A stretch of DNA of 8,509 bases from an uncultured Actinomycetes bacterium (GTDB lineage: Bacteria; Actinomycetota; Thermoleophilia; Gaiellales; F1-60-MAGs149), in the NCBI GenBank assembly GCA_903847495.1, contig CAINDT010000217.1, positions 1 through 8,509 of the forward strand, read 5' to 3'. A program made the translations under genes and the position numbers. The notes below the pieces were generated by a model. It did no database searches, was not told the origin of the DNA, and worked only from the letters and a program-made list of their open reading frames with translations. How positions within the stretch are numbered: the first letter of the stretch is position 1; each line of letters begins with the position of its first letter. Below are positions 6,732 through 8,509 of the stretch, piece by piece.

Positions 6732-7492
6732 CGGCACGGGCTCGTGCCGCTGTGCACCGCGTCGAGGATCAGGCGACCGTCGCGCAGGATGCCGACGCGC
6801 CACAGCCCACTGATGCGGCGGCCGGCGGGCAATCCCCGCCCCGTGATCAGCGCGGTCGTCGGTCTGCAGACGATCGCATCGCCCGCTCGCGTGCCTGGCT
6901 CTTGCGCTGGCTCGTCGGTCTGCGCGCCGAGCAGCGCACGTACCACCCCCACGGCCAGCCCCAGTGGGCGGGCGATGCGCTGCGCGAGCGCGCCGATGCC
7001 GGACCACGCCAGCGATGCCGCCCCGGCCGCCGCGCGCTCGCTCGCGGCCGGTCCCATGCCCGCGGCGCGTTCGTCCGCAGCCGTGACGATGCGGACCTCC
7101 GTCGCGACCTCGCTGCGGAGCGTTGCCGTCGCCGGAGGTGCAGGATGCGACGCGCCGGCCAGTCGCACGTCCTCGCCCCAACGCGGGTGGGCACGCAGCA
7201 ACTCGGCTACCACGGCGGCGGCGATGTGCCTGCGAGCGCCCGTGGCGCCGTATTGCTCGGCGAGCCAGGCCTCCGCACCCTGCAGGCTCGGCGCGGTCGC
7301 CTCGCCGCGCACCGCCGCTGCGAGCGACCGCAACTCCAGTTGATCGGGAGACGATGGCGCGAGGCGCGCCGCGACGTGCTGCGCAATCTCGTTCGTGGCA
7401 AGGCCGCCAACCGCGACGGCGGCGCCGACGGCGACGATCACCGCCAGCCACTCGACCGTGGCCTGAGCGCGGCGCTCAGCAGGTCGTCGCAT
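6713..7492 (-). CDS. Large pilin-like (class III signal) protein, Tad-associated
   Basis: A 259-residue protein. The 9-residue basic leader ends R-R-A9, followed by Q10-A-T-V-E14-W at +1 to +6, the prepilin-peptidase pattern (Ala rather than Gly at -1). A hydrophobic helix spans about 15-31. The remaining exported part is Ala/Arg-rich, with V133-R-I-V136, a second apolar stretch at about 158-190, D205-A-I-V-C209-R and a late C253; these are its only cysteines. It appears to be a diverged paralogue of the upstream gene, whose 3' end it overlaps by 17 nt (7476-7492), so both are co-transcribed and probably coupled. It is likely a minor pilin, pseudopilin or surface subunit of the same pilus. 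No enzymatic motif is seen. The long open frame on the opposite strand is an Arg-rich shadow. Confidence 0.78.
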   Translation of the reverse strand: MRRPAERRAQATVEWLAVIVAVGAAVAVGGLATNEIAQHVAARLAPSSPDQLELRSLAAAVRGEATAPSLQGAEAWLAEQYGATGARRHIAAAVVAELLRAHPRWGEDVRLAGASHPAPPATATLRSEVATEVRIVTAADERAAGMGPAASERAAAGAASLAWSGIGALAQRIARPLGLAVGVVRALLGAQTDEPAQEPGTRAGDAIVCRPTTALITGRGLPAGRRISGLWRVGILRDGRLILDAVHSGTSPCRLPAGR

Positions 7493-8309
7493 GGCTGCGC
7501 ACCACCACGTGGGCCTCGATCTGTCCGGCGCGCACGACCGTCAGCTCGACGGCCGGTACGCGCTGCCCGAGCTGCAGGCGTCCCGCGGCGATCGCATGAG
7601 CGGGAGCCCAGCCGTCCTCGGCGACGTTTCGGCGCCACACGAACCGGCAGATCACCGCATCGTCCTCGCGGCTGCCCGCGGGGATCGCTGCTCCCGTCGG
7701 ACCGAGCGCGGCCGCGGTGGCATCGAGCAGCGCGACGGGCAGCGACAGCACCGGCGCTATCGCCGTGGCCGCGCCGATCACGGCCGTCGTTCCGACGGCG
7801 ACGACGCGGCTCGGCGTCGATGGACGCTGCCGCTGCCACCACGCCTGTTCGGCACGCCGATCGACGATGCGCACGGTGCTCGGTGCGCGGGGCTCCTCAT
7901 GAGACCACACGGCTCCCATCGCCGGGCCGATGCCGTCGAAGCGCGGATCCGCGAGGGCCCAACTCGGATCGGCGAGGGCCTCGCGACGGCTGCCGAACGA
8001 GACGGCGTAGCGCCGCAGCAGCCGATCGACGGCGAGCGCGCGTGCCCGCTCCGGGCCGACGACCTGCGCCAACCGGAGGATGGCGTCGTGCAGCGGAGGG
8101 CCCGTTGCGTCGGTCGTGGCCACCGCGCGATCGAGATACGCGAGTGCCGGGGGTGGGGCAGGCGGGTGATCGCCGTCGCCGACGGCCTGCGCAACGAGGC
8201 CGGGGAGCCAGGCGAAGGCGCCATTCGCGGCCAGGACGAGGACGAGCGCGATCACGATCAGCGTGATCGCGATCACCTCCGCGGCTGCCTGACCTGTGCG
8301 CTGGCGCAT
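7476..8309 (-). CDS. Large pilin-like (class III signal) protein, first of pair
   Basis: A 277-residue protein. The 6-residue leader ends R-T-G6 and the predicted mature end is Q7-A-A-A-E11, with Gly at -1 and Glu at +5. A strong hydrophobic helix spans about 12-30. A Pro-rich segment (49-55), a helical middle, T145-V-R-I-V149, an apolar stretch at about 169-202 and D217-D-A-V-I-C221-R follow; the last residue is C277. These are its only two cysteines. ATG 8309 is chosen over the open frame to 8432 because it puts the processing site right behind a short basic leader; the upstream extension is Arg/Cys-rich and unlike a leader. There is no Shine-Dalgarno site near it. It is likely an exported minor pilin working with the protein encoded just downstream. 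Confidence 0.78.
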   Translation of the reverse strand: MRQRTGQAAAEVIAITLIVIALVLVLAANGAFAWLPGLVAQAVGDGDHPPAPPPALAYLDRAVATTDATGPPLHDAILRLAQVVGPERARALAVDRLLRRYAVSFGSRREALADPSWALADPRFDGIGPAMGAVWSHEEPRAPSTVRIVDRRAEQAWWQRQRPSTPSRVVAVGTTAVIGAATAIAPVLSLPVALLDATAAALGPTGAAIPAGSREDDAVICRFVWRRNVAEDGWAPAHAIAAGRLQLGQRVPAVELTVVRAGQIEAHVVVRSHATTC

Positions 8310-8458
8310 GCGCCGATCGTCGCGGTGAGGAGGCGTCGCGCGTCGCGCGCAAGCTCGCAGCGTCGGCGCGCAGTGACACGACCAGCGCCTGTAGGCATAC
8401 CGATGACGCACGCAACGGCGCACGCGGAGCACGCCACCCGACGTGATGCGTACGCTCC

Positions 8459-8485
8459 GTACGACCGCACTACCGGCGGTCGTAC
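8459..8485 (+). promoter_or_regulatory. Perfect 10-bp inverted repeat just before the RBS
   Basis: GTACGACCGC (8459-8468) and GCGGTCGTAC (8476-8485) are exact reverse complements around a 7-nt loop. The repeat ends 4 nt before the GGAGG ribosome binding site of the gene at 8501. It could be an mRNA 5' hairpin, an attenuator or a DNA operator. CGTACG-like copies nearby (8449-8454, 8458-8463) add local symmetry. Confidence 0.6.
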
Positions 8486-8489
8486 CCCC

Positions 8490-8494
8490 GGAGG
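8490..8494 (+). promoter_or_regulatory. Ribosome binding site for the 8501 gene
   Basis: GGAGG (within GGAGGAG, 8490-8496) stands 6 nt before ATG 8501. This is the best Shine-Dalgarno match in the window and the main evidence for a real start there. Confidence 0.7.
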
Positions 8495-8500
8495 AGCCAC

Positions 8501-8509
8501 ATGGACCAG
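8501..8509 (+). CDS. 5' end of a further gene, cut by window edge
   Basis: Only ATG GAC CAG (M-D-Q) is inside the window, so the product cannot be identified. The ideal ribosome binding site and the divergent arrangement with the pilin-like pair support a genuine gene. Another Tad/Flp pilus component is plausible from position alone. Confidence 0.6.

Larger units (their letters stand above)
8310..8500. other. Divergent intergenic region of the pilin cluster
   Basis: 191 nt between the minus-strand pilin-like pair and the plus-strand gene at 8501, so promoters for both should lie here. On plus, GTGACA (8373-8378) and CATACC (8396-8401) are 17 nt apart. On minus, a TTGCGT and a TACAGG lie 16 nt apart. 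Both pairs are weak. The only strong structure is the hairpin at 8459-8485. Confidence 0.4.

Noticed and set aside
6144..7451. 435-codon open frame on minus
   Set aside because: Runs antisense to the kinase end and pilin and out of frame over the 259-residue pilin-like gene. Low-complexity Arg/Gly, no motif.
7945..7981. Short direct repeat GGATC(C/G)GCGAGGGCC
   Set aside because: Two imperfect copies inside the pilin-like gene encoding a repeated A-L-A-D-P; too short to treat as a mobile or regulatory repeat.
6317..8266. 649-codon open frame on plus
   Set aside because: Overlaps the real pilin in another frame and is antisense to both pilin-like genes. The product is extremely Arg-rich with no hydrophobic or motif structure.
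8310..8432. N-terminal extension of the 277-residue pilin-like protein
   Set aside because: Would bury the prepilin site behind about 47 residues of Arg/Cys-rich sequence; known class III leaders are short.

Overview
The window is GC-rich DNA (roughly 70% by eye) from a bacterium. Coding is tightly packed, codons end mostly in G or C, ATG and GTG starts are both used, and several genes lack a clear Shine-Dalgarno site. The paired zinc-ribbon genes, the architecture of the GTG-started secreted protein and the Tad-type pilin genes suggest a high-GC actinobacterium, most likely class Thermoleophilia. That placement is inference from style and remembered families, not from a marker gene.

Layout, left to right. 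(1) 2-697, plus: 3' two-thirds of a DNA polymerase IV (DinB) gene, cut by the window edge. It meets a minus-strand gene (770-1183, unknown function, C-terminal Cys/His zinc-finger-like motif) tail to tail across a strong hairpin. (2) 2627 to 1399, minus: a two-gene operon with ATGA overlap. First comes a coiled-coil protein with a C-terminal zinc ribbon, then a zinc ribbon / transmembrane / Thr-Asp-rich repeat / SPOR-like protein. (3) 2757-3611, plus: a complete 3-hydroxyacyl-CoA (3-hydroxybutyryl-CoA) dehydrogenase with all four catalytic residues. (4) 3669-6306, plus: a small secreted protein of unknown function, an OmpR-type response regulator and its membrane histidine kinase, in close succession and probably one transcript. 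(5) 6483-8509: a pilin region. A 69-residue Flp-like prepilin on plus faces two larger minus-strand proteins (8309-7476 and 7492-6713, overlapping by 17 nt) that carry the same type of prepilin peptidase site. A further plus-strand gene starts at 8501 and runs off the edge.

The most interesting part is the pilin region. All three proteins keep Gln at +1 and Glu at +5 of the predicted mature pilin. The two larger ones look like diverged paralogues with a matched VRIV ... DA(I/V)(V/I)CR ... Cys layout and exactly two cysteines each, which suggests a conserved disulfide in minor pilins or pilus-tip subunits. Strong RNA hairpins sit just upstream of the ribosome binding sites of both plus-strand genes here (6483 and 8501). 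No insertion sequence, CRISPR array, tRNA or rRNA was seen. No stretch longer than about 215 bases lacks a gene.
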